Part shown: positions 19,038 to 27,249 of the stretch, piece after piece
Numbering within the stretch: position 1 is the first letter of the stretch
Layout: each line of letters begins with the position of its first letter
NCBI GenBank assembly: GCA_030765525.1
Contig: JAVCCK010000035.1
Location: 1 to 64,000 of the forward strand
Direction: 5' to 3'
From: Candidatus Lernaella stagnicola
Lineage (GTDB): Bacteria > Lernaellota > Lernaellaia > Lernaellales > Lernaellaceae
Length of the DNA stretch: 64,000 nucleotides
Position numbers and translations under genes: made by a program
The notes under the pieces: model-generated
What the model was told of the DNA's origin: nothing
Databases searched by the model: none
What the model saw: only the letters and a program-made list of their open reading frames with translations

Positions 19038-21728
19038 ATGGCGGGTGAAACTCTGGATCTTCGCAGGGTCATTAACTCAGTGGCCACAGCATCGGAGCCG
19101 AGCAAGCAAGCAGAGATTCTCAACAATGCCTTGTCTCAAATCTCGATTCGTCAGGCGACTGATTACTGGTTGGATATATCCCGACGCGCCGTCGACGACT
19201 TAAGCTTTGCCAAGGCGTTTCTGGTTTTTCTAGATTTGCCGTTACTTGAAAAGGCGTTCGGCAAAAAAGCGATTTCCCAGCTCCACTTCACGCTGCGTGC
19301 TTCGGATAAGTATAAAGAACTTCTGAAGGTGCATGAGCAGATCGAGCAACTTGACGCAAAACTCGTAAGAACGCTTAAAGCCAAAGCAGCGATGATGCTG
19401 CAACTCATTTTTCTGGTTCGCGGTCAGGCGAAGGAAGAGGGCTTACCGGAGATGCGAATTACGGCACCGCAATTGGTGCTTCGCATTCTGGAAAGTCCGA
19501 CCTTGCCCGAAAGAAAGATGCGTTTCGACCTCAACGATTACGGGCGGGCGTATTGGAACATGCTGATCGAACAGTTGAAGGAAGCCGATTTCCAAACCCG
19601 TGATGAAGTCGTTTACGAAATGCTGCTGACCGAGTCGCTCATCGATCAATACCAAAAAGGAACCATTCTGACCTCATCGGGCGCGGGCGGCGCGGGCGAA
19701 GCGCGTCTCTCGGACGCGGTGATGGTGCGCATGGGCACCAACATCATCAAACGCCTGAATCTGTTGCTGCGCACCACGCAGATGTATCAAAGCGCCGACC
19801 ACCCGTCAGTTTCGGCCGCATTGCAGGCGATGTTGGGCACGATCGAAGACGCGATGCAGGGCCGCGACGGCCTTACCTTAAGCCGCGTCGGCGGCGATAT
19901 TTTGATCGAAGACGTGAAAATCAAGCGCAAGGAAAAATTCATACTGGATTTCACGCAAGCCTTGGAAGAACGCAACGTCAACTCGCTAACGCTTAAACTC
20001 GGTATTTCGTTGGAAGAAGTGCGGGCGTTGCTCATGGTGTTTGCGCAAACCGACGCGCAAATCAAGAAAGCCGGCGGCGTCAAGCGCATCCTGGAAAGCA
20101 AGGGCGTCGGCCACGTCATCGTCGACCAGTTTACGTACGGCATTTTGGGTGAAGACGAGGAAGAGGAAGCCGAAAACATCGCGTCCGAAGAAAAGATGTT
20201 GGTAAACGTCGTGTTCGGCAAGGTGCTCGACAAACTGGCCGAAGGCAGCATTCAGCAACTCAGCCCGACCGAACTGGGCGCGATGATCAAGAATTTGATT
20301 TCCGCAGCGCTGCGACAAGACAAGGGCGTCAAGCGCACACTGGCGCAAATGATTATGGCTTTGGATCCGAAACTGGCCGAAGTGGCAGTGTTTTCCAAGG
20401 AAGGCGTGCGCGACGAAATCAACTGGTCTTCGGCCCGCAAGATGATCGACCATTTGGTCAACATTCTTGGCAAGGGGGCGGCCGAGACCCGCATCAACAC
20501 CGTCTCCGATTTGGAGAAAATGGCCGAGCTGGCGATTAGTCGCAACAAAGAAACGAGTTTGATGCAGATCGTCGACTGCCTGGTTGAGCGTTTGCGCAAA
20601 GGCGAACGCGAAATTGAGGTGATCACTCGTTTGTTTGAGGCGTTGGCGATGATTTCGCGCTTTATGGTGCTCAGTAAGAAATACCCGCCGGTGATCAAAG
20701 TGCTGCGCTCGGTCAACAACATGGTCAACTACTACGAAAACCTGCCGGCCGAAAAGCGCGATGATTTCGCCAGAGCGGTCAGCGAATTAAGCGCCACGAT
20801 GAAAACGGCGATCTCCACCGAGGAGGTCGTGCAGGCGTTAATTCGCGAATTGGACGGCGACAGCATGTCCGTCGTCGACAACGCGATGAAGATTCTCGAA
20901 ACCCTAGCCACCGAGTCGGTCGTGGAAGGGTTGCTGGACGCTTTCACGCATCCATCTCGCAGCTTGCGCAACCGCGCCTTCCAGATTCTGACCGCCATGG
21001 GCGAGAAGAGCCTGCTGGTTTGCGCGATGAAACTCAAGAAGCTGGGCGAGATTGAAGAGTTTGCGCGCGACACCAACGGGAAGCTTACGGACGACGGCTT
21101 TTTCGTGGCGCGTAACGCGATGGACCTGATCGCGAAAATCGGCAGCAAGCGCGATGTCGATTTGATCCGCCGCATCTCCGACGACAACGACGGAAGACTG
21201 CGCGCCGAATCCGTCACGGTCATGACCCGCTTGGACGAGAACGAAGGGCGGATGTTGTCCAAAATGCGATTGGGCGACAGCGACAAACGGGTTCGTGAAG
21301 CTGCGGTCACTGTGATTGGTCAGTTGGGCGGCCCCGACGATGTGCCGGCGCTCATCGACCTGTTTTATGCCGAGCCCGACCTCCGCGCGCAGATCGTCAA
21401 GACACTGGGTCGGGTCGGCGACACTCACGCCGAGCAAGTACTCATTGGCGCGGCGAGCATTCGGTACGGCGGCAATCTGGGAAAAATCTACCGCGACGAC
21501 AACAGCCTGCGCCTGGCTGCGCTCAAGGCCCTGTCCACCGTCGGAACGGAGACGGCACGGGCCGCTCTGCGGAAATTTGTGTTGTTCAACAGCAATCCAC
21601 TCCTGCGGATCATGTTCGTTCCGTGGCGCTATCGTTCCGAAAACAAACAAATGCTCCAGCACGCACGGGATTCCATCCAGAAAATAGAGCGGCAGATAAC
21701 AAAGAAAGCGGAGGATGAAGCGGCATGA
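19038..21728 (+). CDS. Large HEAT-repeat protein
   Basis: 896 residues from ATG 19038, with AAGGAGG 5 nt upstream. No signal peptide or membrane segment. The protein is helical throughout. The C-terminal third has clear HEAT-like repeats (LRAESVTVMTRL, VREAAVTVIGQLGGPDDVPAL, LRLAALKALSTVGTE). The N-terminal two thirds are helical, with charged segments (DEEEEAENIASEEK) and no named domain. It is probably a cytoplasmic scaffold. Its stop overlaps the next gene (ATGA), linking it to a periplasmic TPR protein and a membrane propeller protein. Confidence 0.85.
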   Translation: MAGETLDLRRVINSVATASEPSKQAEILNNALSQISIRQATDYWLDISRRAVDDLSFAKAFLVFLDLPLLEKAFGKKAISQLHFTLRASDKYKELLKVHEQIEQLDAKLVRTLKAKAAMMLQLIFLVRGQAKEEGLPEMRITAPQLVLRILESPTLPERKMRFDLNDYGRAYWNMLIEQLKEADFQTRDEVVYEMLLTESLIDQYQKGTILTSSGAGGAGEARLSDAVMVRMGTNIIKRLNLLLRTTQMYQSADHPSVSAALQAMLGTIEDAMQGRDGLTLSRVGGDILIEDVKIKRKEKFILDFTQALEERNVNSLTLKLGISLEEVRALLMVFAQTDAQIKKAGGVKRILESKGVGHVIVDQFTYGILGEDEEEEAENIASEEKMLVNVVFGKVLDKLAEGSIQQLSPTELGAMIKNLISAALRQDKGVKRTLAQMIMALDPKLAEVAVFSKEGVRDEINWSSARKMIDHLVNILGKGAAETRINTVSDLEKMAELAISRNKETSLMQIVDCLVERLRKGEREIEVITRLFEALAMISRFMVLSKKYPPVIKVLRSVNNMVNYYENLPAEKRDDFARAVSELSATMKTAISTEEVVQALIRELDGDSMSVVDNAMKILETLATESVVEGLLDAFTHPSRSLRNRAFQILTAMGEKSLLVCAMKLKKLGEIEEFARDTNGKLTDDGFFVARNAMDLIAKIGSKRDVDLIRRISDDNDGRLRAESVTVMTRLDENEGRMLSKMRLGDSDKRVREAAVTVIGQLGGPDDVPALIDLFYAEPDLRAQIVKTLGRVGDTHAEQVLIGAASIRYGGNLGKIYRDDNSLRLAALKALSTVGTETARAALRKFVLFNSNPLLRIMFVPWRYRSENKQMLQHARDSIQKIERQITKKAEDEAA

Positions 21729-22462
21729 CCCGACTACGATGCGGAGCGTTGATCGTCGTTTTGCTTCTTGTGTTCGCGTGGTCCGCCTTAGCCGCGGACA
21801 CGGATGCGTTGCTCGCTCAAGGCGAGGCCGCGTGGCTCCAACGCTCGGCCTCGGATGAGAACGTACGCCGGGCCATTGAGTTCTTTACCAAGGCGGGCGA
21901 GGCCGGTAGCGCGGAGGGGTACTACAAAGCGGCGCGCGGCTACTATTTTCTCGGTCGATTCACAGAAGGCAAGCAGCGCAAGGATGTGTTTCTGAAAGGC
22001 GCGACAGCCGCGAAACGTGGGTGGGAGATCGACCTCAATAGCGTCGGCAGCCATTACTGGTACGTAGCCAACCTCGCAAAGAGCCTTCAGGACAAGGGTG
22101 TCGTCGCAAAAATGAAACGCAAGAATGAAATCCTCCAGCATTTGAAAACCTGCCGAAAACTTGACGCGTCGTTCTATTATGGCGGCCCCGATCGTATCTT
22201 GGGGATGCTGGCCTACAAAAGTCCGGTGGGTTCGAATGAGGAAGCGATTAAGCGGTTGCGGGTTAGTTTAAAGCTCGCGCCGAACTATTCGCTAACCCTC
22301 GTAAGCCTGGGCGAGGTGCTGGTTGCTGAGAAACAATACGAGGAAGCGCGCGGTGTTTTGTTGCGCGTGTTGGCGCTGTCACCCGAACCGGGATTCGAGC
22401 GCGAGTTGGCGGCGGATAAAAAGCTGGCGAAAGGGCTTCTCGAAAAGATTCCCAATCCTTAA
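21725..22462 (+). CDS. Periplasmic TPR protein, TRAP-transporter TatT-like
   Basis: 245 residues with a signal peptide (LVFAWSALAAD). Helical TPR-type repeats follow, including EFFTKAGEAGSAEGYYKAARGY, HYWYVANLAKSLQ and a C-terminal TPR pair ending EARGVLLRVLALSPEP. The arrangement resembles TatT, the periplasmic T component linked to some TRAP transporters, although no TRAP genes are nearby. It is coupled by a 4-nt overlap to the HEAT protein gene. Confidence 0.75.
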   Translation: MTRLRCGALIVVLLLVFAWSALAADTDALLAQGEAAWLQRSASDENVRRAIEFFTKAGEAGSAEGYYKAARGYYFLGRFTEGKQRKDVFLKGATAAKRGWEIDLNSVGSHYWYVANLAKSLQDKGVVAKMKRKNEILQHLKTCRKLDASFYYGGPDRILGMLAYKSPVGSNEEAIKRLRVSLKLAPNYSLTLVSLGEVLVAEKQYEEARGVLLRVLALSPEPGFERELAADKKLAKGLLEKIPNP

Positions 22463-22474
22463 ACTTTCAATATC

Positions 22475-23968
22475 ATGATAGCGAACTACTGGCGGCGCGT
22501 TTTAGATTCCATTCTCGGCGTGTTGGTGCACGGCGTGTTGTGGTCCGTAATACGGCCGGTTATCGGCTGGCTGGGTTGGATCGCGCTGGCCGTGGCGCTC
22601 GGCTTGGCGACGGCCGCGTACGGCTGGTTCGCCGCCCGATTCCCGCGCACGGCCCGCGTGGCAGTCGCCCTCTACGCCTTGGTCGTCGGAATCATGGCTT
22701 TCGGGCAATGGGGATTCGCCGCGTTGCATTCGCCGTGGTGGGCGGTTCTCGGTGCGTTGGGTGTCGGATGGCTGGGCCTTCTGGCGCTGACGAGACACGA
22801 TGTCGCGGCAACATTGGTCTCGTCGCTTGCGATGGCCGCTCTCGGTTTATGGGCGGCGAGGGCGGCGGAAACTTCCTTGGCGGCCGCGACGGCGGTCCTC
22901 GTACCCTCGGTGTTGGTGTGGCTTGCAGCGGGTTTTGCCCAACGCTTGCGGACGGTCGGCGCGCTGTTGTTCACCATCTTCTTGACGGTTTGGTTTTCCA
23001 CGGCGGTAAACCACGTGTTCTTGCGCGGGCCGGATTACGACATCGAGCACTTGATCAATCGCGACGGCGTTACGCCGATACTCATTTGGCGGAACCGGCC
23101 GGCGTATTTGCGCGGCACGATCGGCACCGACGTGCGGTGGACGATGACGACCTTGGCCGACCGATTGGTATTCGGCGGCGACAATGGCGTGCATTTGCTT
23201 GAACCTTCCCGGCTAAGGGAAATACCCGTTGGCGCCGCGGGTGACAATCTTGCCGTCGACCCTGAACGGCGGCGCGCCTACCTGATCAATCGCGAGGGCA
23301 CGGTTTTCGTCTTGGCGAACGAAGCGATGGCGATCACCGCGCAGGCGCAGTTGCCGGGTGAGGGCGGCACCGCCCGGGTGGCGGCCGAAGGTGTGTACGC
23401 CGCCACGCGAAGCGGACACGTCGCGTTCCTCGATCGGTACAACGCCAAGATTATCGATCAATGGGACGTGGGGCCGTGGCCGGATATCATTCCGGACGGA
23501 CGCGGCGGGCTGTTCGTCGCCGCGGCGAATGGGGCGGTGCGTTTGTTACACACCAAAAACGACATAACCGGCACGCTGCCGTTTTGGGGCGTGCGGCATC
23601 ATTTGGCGTTCGACAAAGAGGGAAGAAGGCTGTTCGCGACCAGCATTCTCGACACTCGGTTGCGCATCTTCGAAGCCGCGAATCTGCAAGACGCGAAAAC
23701 GGTTGATATAGGCTTAGGCGGCTCTGCCGTGCATTGGGATGAACAGACGGGCAGTGTCGTTGTCGGGCGGTATTTCGCCGGGGAGTTGGTGGTTGTTGAC
23801 GGTGACGGCGAGCGTGAAATCGGCCGTCTGCGGGTCGGGCGCCGTCTTACCTCGGTGGCCGCCAATGGACCCGGCCGGGTACTAGTCACGTCGGCGGGCG
23901 GCGTGTTCGTGATCGACCTCGCCGAAGCTTTTCCCGAACTGCGGGCGGCGTCCCAGGACGCGTCATAA
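22475..23968 (+). CDS. Membrane protein with C-terminal beta-propeller-like domain
   Basis: 497 residues, 12 nt after the TPR gene. The first 180 residues hold about six hydrophobic helices. The remainder is a soluble beta-rich domain of short repeats with VxxDP.RR.AYLINREGTVF and GGLFVAAANGAVRLLH-type strands, similar to WD40/YVTN propellers. It probably senses or binds something in the periplasm or cytoplasm while anchored in the inner membrane. I do not recognise a specific family. Confidence 0.75.
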   Translation: MIANYWRRVLDSILGVLVHGVLWSVIRPVIGWLGWIALAVALGLATAAYGWFAARFPRTARVAVALYALVVGIMAFGQWGFAALHSPWWAVLGALGVGWLGLLALTRHDVAATLVSSLAMAALGLWAARAAETSLAAATAVLVPSVLVWLAAGFAQRLRTVGALLFTIFLTVWFSTAVNHVFLRGPDYDIEHLINRDGVTPILIWRNRPAYLRGTIGTDVRWTMTTLADRLVFGGDNGVHLLEPSRLREIPVGAAGDNLAVDPERRRAYLINREGTVFVLANEAMAITAQAQLPGEGGTARVAAEGVYAATRSGHVAFLDRYNAKIIDQWDVGPWPDIIPDGRGGLFVAAANGAVRLLHTKNDITGTLPFWGVRHHLAFDKEGRRLFATSILDTRLRIFEAANLQDAKTVDIGLGGSAVHWDEQTGSVVVGRYFAGELVVVDGDGEREIGRLRVGRRLTSVAANGPGRVLVTSAGGVFVIDLAEAFPELRAASQDAS

Positions 23969-24229
23969 AAAAGGCGGATCACGTAAACGTGACCCGTCGA
24001 TTCTTTCAAGAAAATGGAAAAATACGGCGGAAGGGCGGACCAACCAGGTGCAACCTTTTGTTATGCAGGATATAGATGGGAGGGTCGGACTGAATAGGGC
24101 TTGGTAGGACGCATCCCTTCCACCGGTTTTATGTGGCGCGCTCCGCGCGATGGAGAATCGCGGATGTAGGACAACGAAGCGCGCCGTTTCCATCAAACCG
24201 CATCGGCGCTGCGCCGACACGATTTTTTT
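23969..24229 (+). other. Gene-free stretch ending in a possible terminator
   Basis: No coding region is seen. GGATCACGT (23976-23984) and ACGTGACCC (23987-23995) form a near-perfect inverted repeat just after the propeller gene. At 24203-24229 a 5-bp hairpin (TCGGC/GCCGA) is followed shortly by seven Ts on the plus strand, which would end a long 3' untranslated region or an unannotated small RNA. Confidence 0.4.
24203..24229 (+). terminator. Candidate Rho-independent terminator
   Basis: TCGGC-GCTGC-GCCGA (24203-24217) followed by CACGA and seven Ts (24223-24229). The stem is short. It lies about 235 nt after the propeller gene. Confidence 0.4.
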
Positions 24230-24254
24230 ACTATATGAGAAAGAACTTACGCGA

Positions 24255-24734
24255 TTATTTCGATTCGACGCCGTACAACTCGCACAACGTCGCCAATGAT
24301 TTCTCGATATTGATCACGGCCTGATCGGGAGTCGTGTTCAAACGCTCTTCCACGTCAGGGGTGAGAAACTGATCTTGTATGCGTCCCAAAAGGGCATGCC
24401 CGGCCGGCGACAATTCGAGAATGACCTCACGCCGATTGTTCGGATTTTGCCGCCGGAGCATAAGCCCCTTTTTCACCAAGTTGTCGGCCAACCACGCTGC
24501 GGTGGAACTGGGCAGTAGCTGGTGTTTTTGGACACTGACCAAGCTGCAGCCGGGATTGACTTCCACTTGTAGAAGAAATTTCACTTCGCGCAGGCTGATC
24601 CCCGTGAGCCTCTTGACCTCGCGGGTTAGCTTTCTCTGTGCGAAATAGACGGCATCCAGATACTGCCGCACCTTGCCGAAGCGCAAGTAGTTTTGGAACG
24701 CTTGCTTTTTGATGTGGTCATCCGTAGTTGTCAT
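24255..24734 (-). CDS. MarR-family transcriptional regulator
   Basis: 159 residues from ATG 24734; GAGGGG precedes it. A winged helix-turn-helix with dimerisation helices at both ends. The recognition helix region is SSTAAWLADNLVKKGL, and the wing is RRQNPNNRREVILELSPAG, a typical MarR pattern. It probably binds a palindromic operator, perhaps its own promoter. No divergent target gene is adjacent; the nearest upstream gene on the same strand is fmdB-like. Confidence 0.9.
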   Translation of the reverse strand: MTTTDDHIKKQAFQNYLRFGKVRQYLDAVYFAQRKLTREVKRLTGISLREVKFLLQVEVNPGCSLVSVQKHQLLPSSTAAWLADNLVKKGLMLRRQNPNNRREVILELSPAGHALLGRIQDQFLTPDVEERLNTTPDQAVINIEKSLATLCELYGVESK

Positions 24735-24805
24735 CGTCCCCTCGTTCTTTCGACGATGTCCAGTCTCATGTTCGCCGAGATGGAACCTTTCAAACTTGGA
24801 CATTC

Positions 24806-24835
24806 CTATTATGGAGATTCCGATCAGGCAGTCAA
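24806..24835 (-). promoter_or_regulatory. Promoter of the marR-like gene
   Basis: On the minus strand TTGACT (24835-24830) and TAATAG (24811-24806) are separated by 18 nt; read as ATAATA, the spacer is 17. About 70 nt upstream of ATG 24734. The region around the -10 box contains a weak inverted repeat that could be an autoregulatory site. Confidence 0.5.
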
Positions 24836-24981
24836 GTAAAAAATGACCCTCCCACACAAAAAAATACCGGGAAGTATGCCTTACCCTTACAACAAATGAC
24901 GGACGATGGCAAGAGATTATCTTGTAAAAACAGTTGCGAAGGACGTTTTGAACCCCAAACTGGGGATCAGCAACCTCCAGC

Positions 24982-25176
24982 TCAGGTGAAGCCTCTTGGG
25001 GCTGCGGTAACCGGGCTCGAACCGGATTTGCCGCCTTTAGCGACGAAACCGCTGATTTTTTTCTGGGTTTGAGCCGACTCGCACTGCGGGCAAGGGGGAG
25101 TGCCGCTATCGCTTAGTCGGCGCAGCTTTTCGAACACGTGCCCACAATCATCGCACTGGAACTCATACATCGGCAT
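24982..25176 (-). CDS. FmdB-family zinc-ribbon protein
   Basis: 64 residues. The start MPMYEFQCDDCGHVFE is the FmdB/CxxC-CxxC regulatory-protein signature, and the second pair is CPQCE. Two CxxC pairs make a zinc ribbon. The Lys/Gly-rich tail is of typical length. The family is linked to formamidase regulation in Methylophilus, but its general function is unknown. It lies downstream of arsR and the 29-residue peptide gene on the same strand, with a 94-nt gap. Confidence 0.88.
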   Translation of the reverse strand: MPMYEFQCDDCGHVFEKLRRLSDSGTPPCPQCESAQTQKKISGFVAKGGKSGSSPVTAAPRGFT

Positions 25177-25270
25177 CGGCGGTATCCTGTTCTTTTTCGC
25201 CAGTTACCTGGTTTTCTTGTGTTTGTTTCTTTTTTTGGTCTCCACCCGGGAGATCACAGGCGTTACGCAC

Positions 25271-25360
25271 TCATGTCGAGATCCCCAGCCGGGGCAATAT
25301 CCACCATTGCAGCGCGAAATACGCCCCAATGAGTAGCAAGAAGAAAAAGAGATCGTTCAT
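25271..25360 (-). CDS. 29-residue single-helix membrane peptide
   Basis: ATG 25360 to TGA 25271 encodes 29 residues: an acidic N-terminus (MNDL), a continuous hydrophobic helix with aromatics (FFFLLLIGAYFALQWW), and a polar tail (LPRLGIST). AGGGGAT lies about 9 nt upstream. It begins 30 nt after the stop of the ArsR-like gene, so both are probably on one transcript. Small membrane proteins with a similar ILP.LG ending beside ArsR genes occur, to my recollection, in other deltaproteobacteria. Its role is unknown; a metal or stress link is only suggested by context. Confidence 0.65.
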   Translation of the reverse strand: MNDLFFFLLLIGAYFALQWWILPRLGIST

Positions 25361-25390
25361 CGTTGTGTATCCCCTAGGGCGTCAATGTTT

Positions 25391-25675
25391 TTAATGATGG
25401 TCGCAATTCTGCAAGCATGTCAACAAGGTCGAGAGTTCGTCGATGGCCAGCGAATAATAGCTATGGCCGTTTCGGCGGTCGGATTTCACGAGGCCCGAAA
25501 GGCGTAGGATCTTCAACTGCTGGCTCACGATCGCACTACCCACCTCGAGGTGTTGCGCGATATCGCCGACGCACATTTCATCTTCGTTTAGCAAGGACAC
25601 GATGCGCAGCCGAACCGGATGCCCCAACGCTTTCAATGTTTCTGAACGTCGTTGTGCTGTTTCAAAGCTAATCAC
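25391..25675 (-). CDS. ArsR/SmtB-family transcriptional repressor
   Basis: 94 residues from GTG 25675, with AGGGAG upstream. Compact winged helix-turn-helix: LKALGHPVRLRIVSLL, recognition segment VSQQLKILRLSGLV, wing SDRRNGHSYYSL. Cys35 in EDEMCVGDIA sits where ArsR and CadC carry a metal-binding Cys. The C-terminus ends C87-x3-C91-D-H-H, a second potential metal site like the alpha5 site of SmtB/CzrA. It is therefore likely a metal or metalloid sensor that derepresses its own operon. Confidence 0.92.
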   Translation of the reverse strand: MISFETAQRRSETLKALGHPVRLRIVSLLNEDEMCVGDIAQHLEVGSAIVSQQLKILRLSGLVKSDRRNGHSYYSLAIDELSTLLTCLQNCDHH

Positions 25676-25715
25676 AATAACTCCCTAATTTTGAGCAACC
25701 GCCTATAGCAACAAG

Positions 25716-25745
25716 ACTATATATCTATATCGTGTTATAAGTCAA
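25716..25745 (-). promoter_or_regulatory. Promoter of the arsR-like operon
   Basis: On the minus strand TTGACT (25745-25740) and TATAGT (25721-25716) are separated by an 18-nt AT-rich spacer containing ATATAGATATAT. This is a good sigma-70 promoter 40 nt upstream of GTG 25675. The AT-rich partly palindromic spacer is a plausible ArsR operator. Confidence 0.6.
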
Positions 25746-25758
25746 GCGTTTTGTTTGA

Positions 25759-27108
25759 TTAAACTACGGTTTTCGCCCACCGGCCTCGGCCGAACCACCA
25801 AGCCAACGCGACGCATTTCAAGACTGACGATCCGCTGATCGCCCACCACACGCCGGCAACGCCGAGATTCGTATGAAACGCCAGGACATACGCGACCGGA
25901 TAACGCATCAGGGTTAGGGGAAGCTGAACGATCATCGGTGGCACGGTGTTGCCGGCCCCGGCAAAGCTGCCTTCCAGAACAATTTCCACGCCCATGAAGG
26001 GCTGGCTCAACGCGAGAATTGTCAGGTAGAGGGCCGCGGCCGATATCACGTTTCCGTCGCGGGAAAACACGGAGCCGAGCTGATCCGGGAACAAATAAAA
26101 CACCAAACCGACCGCTGCGGTAAACGAGGCGACAATCCCCGCTGAGGTCCAGGCGGCCTTGGCGGCGCGTCGTGGTTGACCGGCACCGAGATTTTGCCCA
26201 ACCAGGGTGCTGGCGGCGATCGAGAAGCCAAGGGCCGAGAGAAACGACATGCCTTCGTAAATGTGGCCGATTCGGAGCGCCGCGATATTGGGCGTGCCGA
26301 ACGCCGAAGTGATGCGCGTCAGTGCGATATACACACCGGAAAAAAGAGAGCCGGTAAGCGCTTTGGGCGCGCCGATGCGCACGGTTGTCAGGATGTCGTT
26401 CACGTCCAACCCGAGTCGACCGTGCGTGCGTAGGCGGATGTGGCTGCGGGATGAAGTAAGGCGTCGAAACGCGAGCAGTATCCACAGCCCGCGGGCGATG
26501 ATCGTGGCCCACGACGCCCCTGCGATACCCAATTCCGGAAAACCCGCCAGACCGAAAATCAGCAACGGGTCCAACACGGCGTTCAGCAATAAGCTCAGTA
26601 GCATGATCAGAAAGGGCGTTCGCGTATCACCGGACGCCGCGAAAATCGAGTTGAACATGAAGGCCAACGCGATCAGCGGCATGCCCATAATCAAGGGTGT
26701 CAGGTAGGCCAACCCTTGCTCGGTCACGCCCGGCGGTGTGTGCATCCACTGAAATAGGTAAGGAGCCGCGACATACAGCACGCCGCCCATGATCGCCGCC
26801 CACACGGTGGCGTAAATTACGCCGCGTAACGCCGTGCGGTCGGCCTCTTCCTCATTGTTTTCCCCGATGCGGCGCGCGATCTTGGCGCCGATACCGACGC
26901 TGGCCAGTTGCGAAAACGCGAAGGTCATCCAGAGGACGAAAGCGCCCGTGCTGATACCGCCGAGGGCATCGGGGCCGATCCGCCCCACGAAATACGTATC
27001 GATGTAATTGTAGAAGCCCTGCAGCAGCATCATCGATGCCGCGGGCCAGGCCAATCGAAAGATCGCGGGCAGCAGCGGCCCGCTGGTGGCGTTCGCGTTG
27101 CGGGGCAT
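25759..27108 (-). CDS. MATE-family efflux transporter
   Basis: 449 residues with about 12 membrane helices in two similar halves. The N-terminus (LAWPAASMMLLQGFYNYIDTYF) and the internal repeat (GAPKALTGSLFSGVYIALT) show the MatE pattern. The family exports drugs or metabolites using a Na+ or H+ gradient. It ends 14 nt from the arsR promoter and is divergent from the RND gene at 27250. Confidence 0.92.
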   Translation of the reverse strand: MPRNANATSGPLLPAIFRLAWPAASMMLLQGFYNYIDTYFVGRIGPDALGGISTGAFVLWMTFAFSQLASVGIGAKIARRIGENNEEEADRTALRGVIYATVWAAIMGGVLYVAAPYLFQWMHTPPGVTEQGLAYLTPLIMGMPLIALAFMFNSIFAASGDTRTPFLIMLLSLLLNAVLDPLLIFGLAGFPELGIAGASWATIIARGLWILLAFRRLTSSRSHIRLRTHGRLGLDVNDILTTVRIGAPKALTGSLFSGVYIALTRITSAFGTPNIAALRIGHIYEGMSFLSALGFSIAASTLVGQNLGAGQPRRAAKAAWTSAGIVASFTAAVGLVFYLFPDQLGSVFSRDGNVISAAALYLTILALSQPFMGVEIVLEGSFAGAGNTVPPMIVQLPLTLMRYPVAYVLAFHTNLGVAGVWWAISGSSVLKCVALAWWFGRGRWAKTVV

Positions 27109-27249
27109 GGCATGAATATATACACAATCAAGCCGTTTGGGGACACGCCATCGGTACCGCGGCGGGACTTTTACCTACGCCGACGGCTCGCGACTTGACG
27201 AGGTTAGGACCGACCCCCATACTCGCGTCTTCTTGTTGGAGTACCCTCA

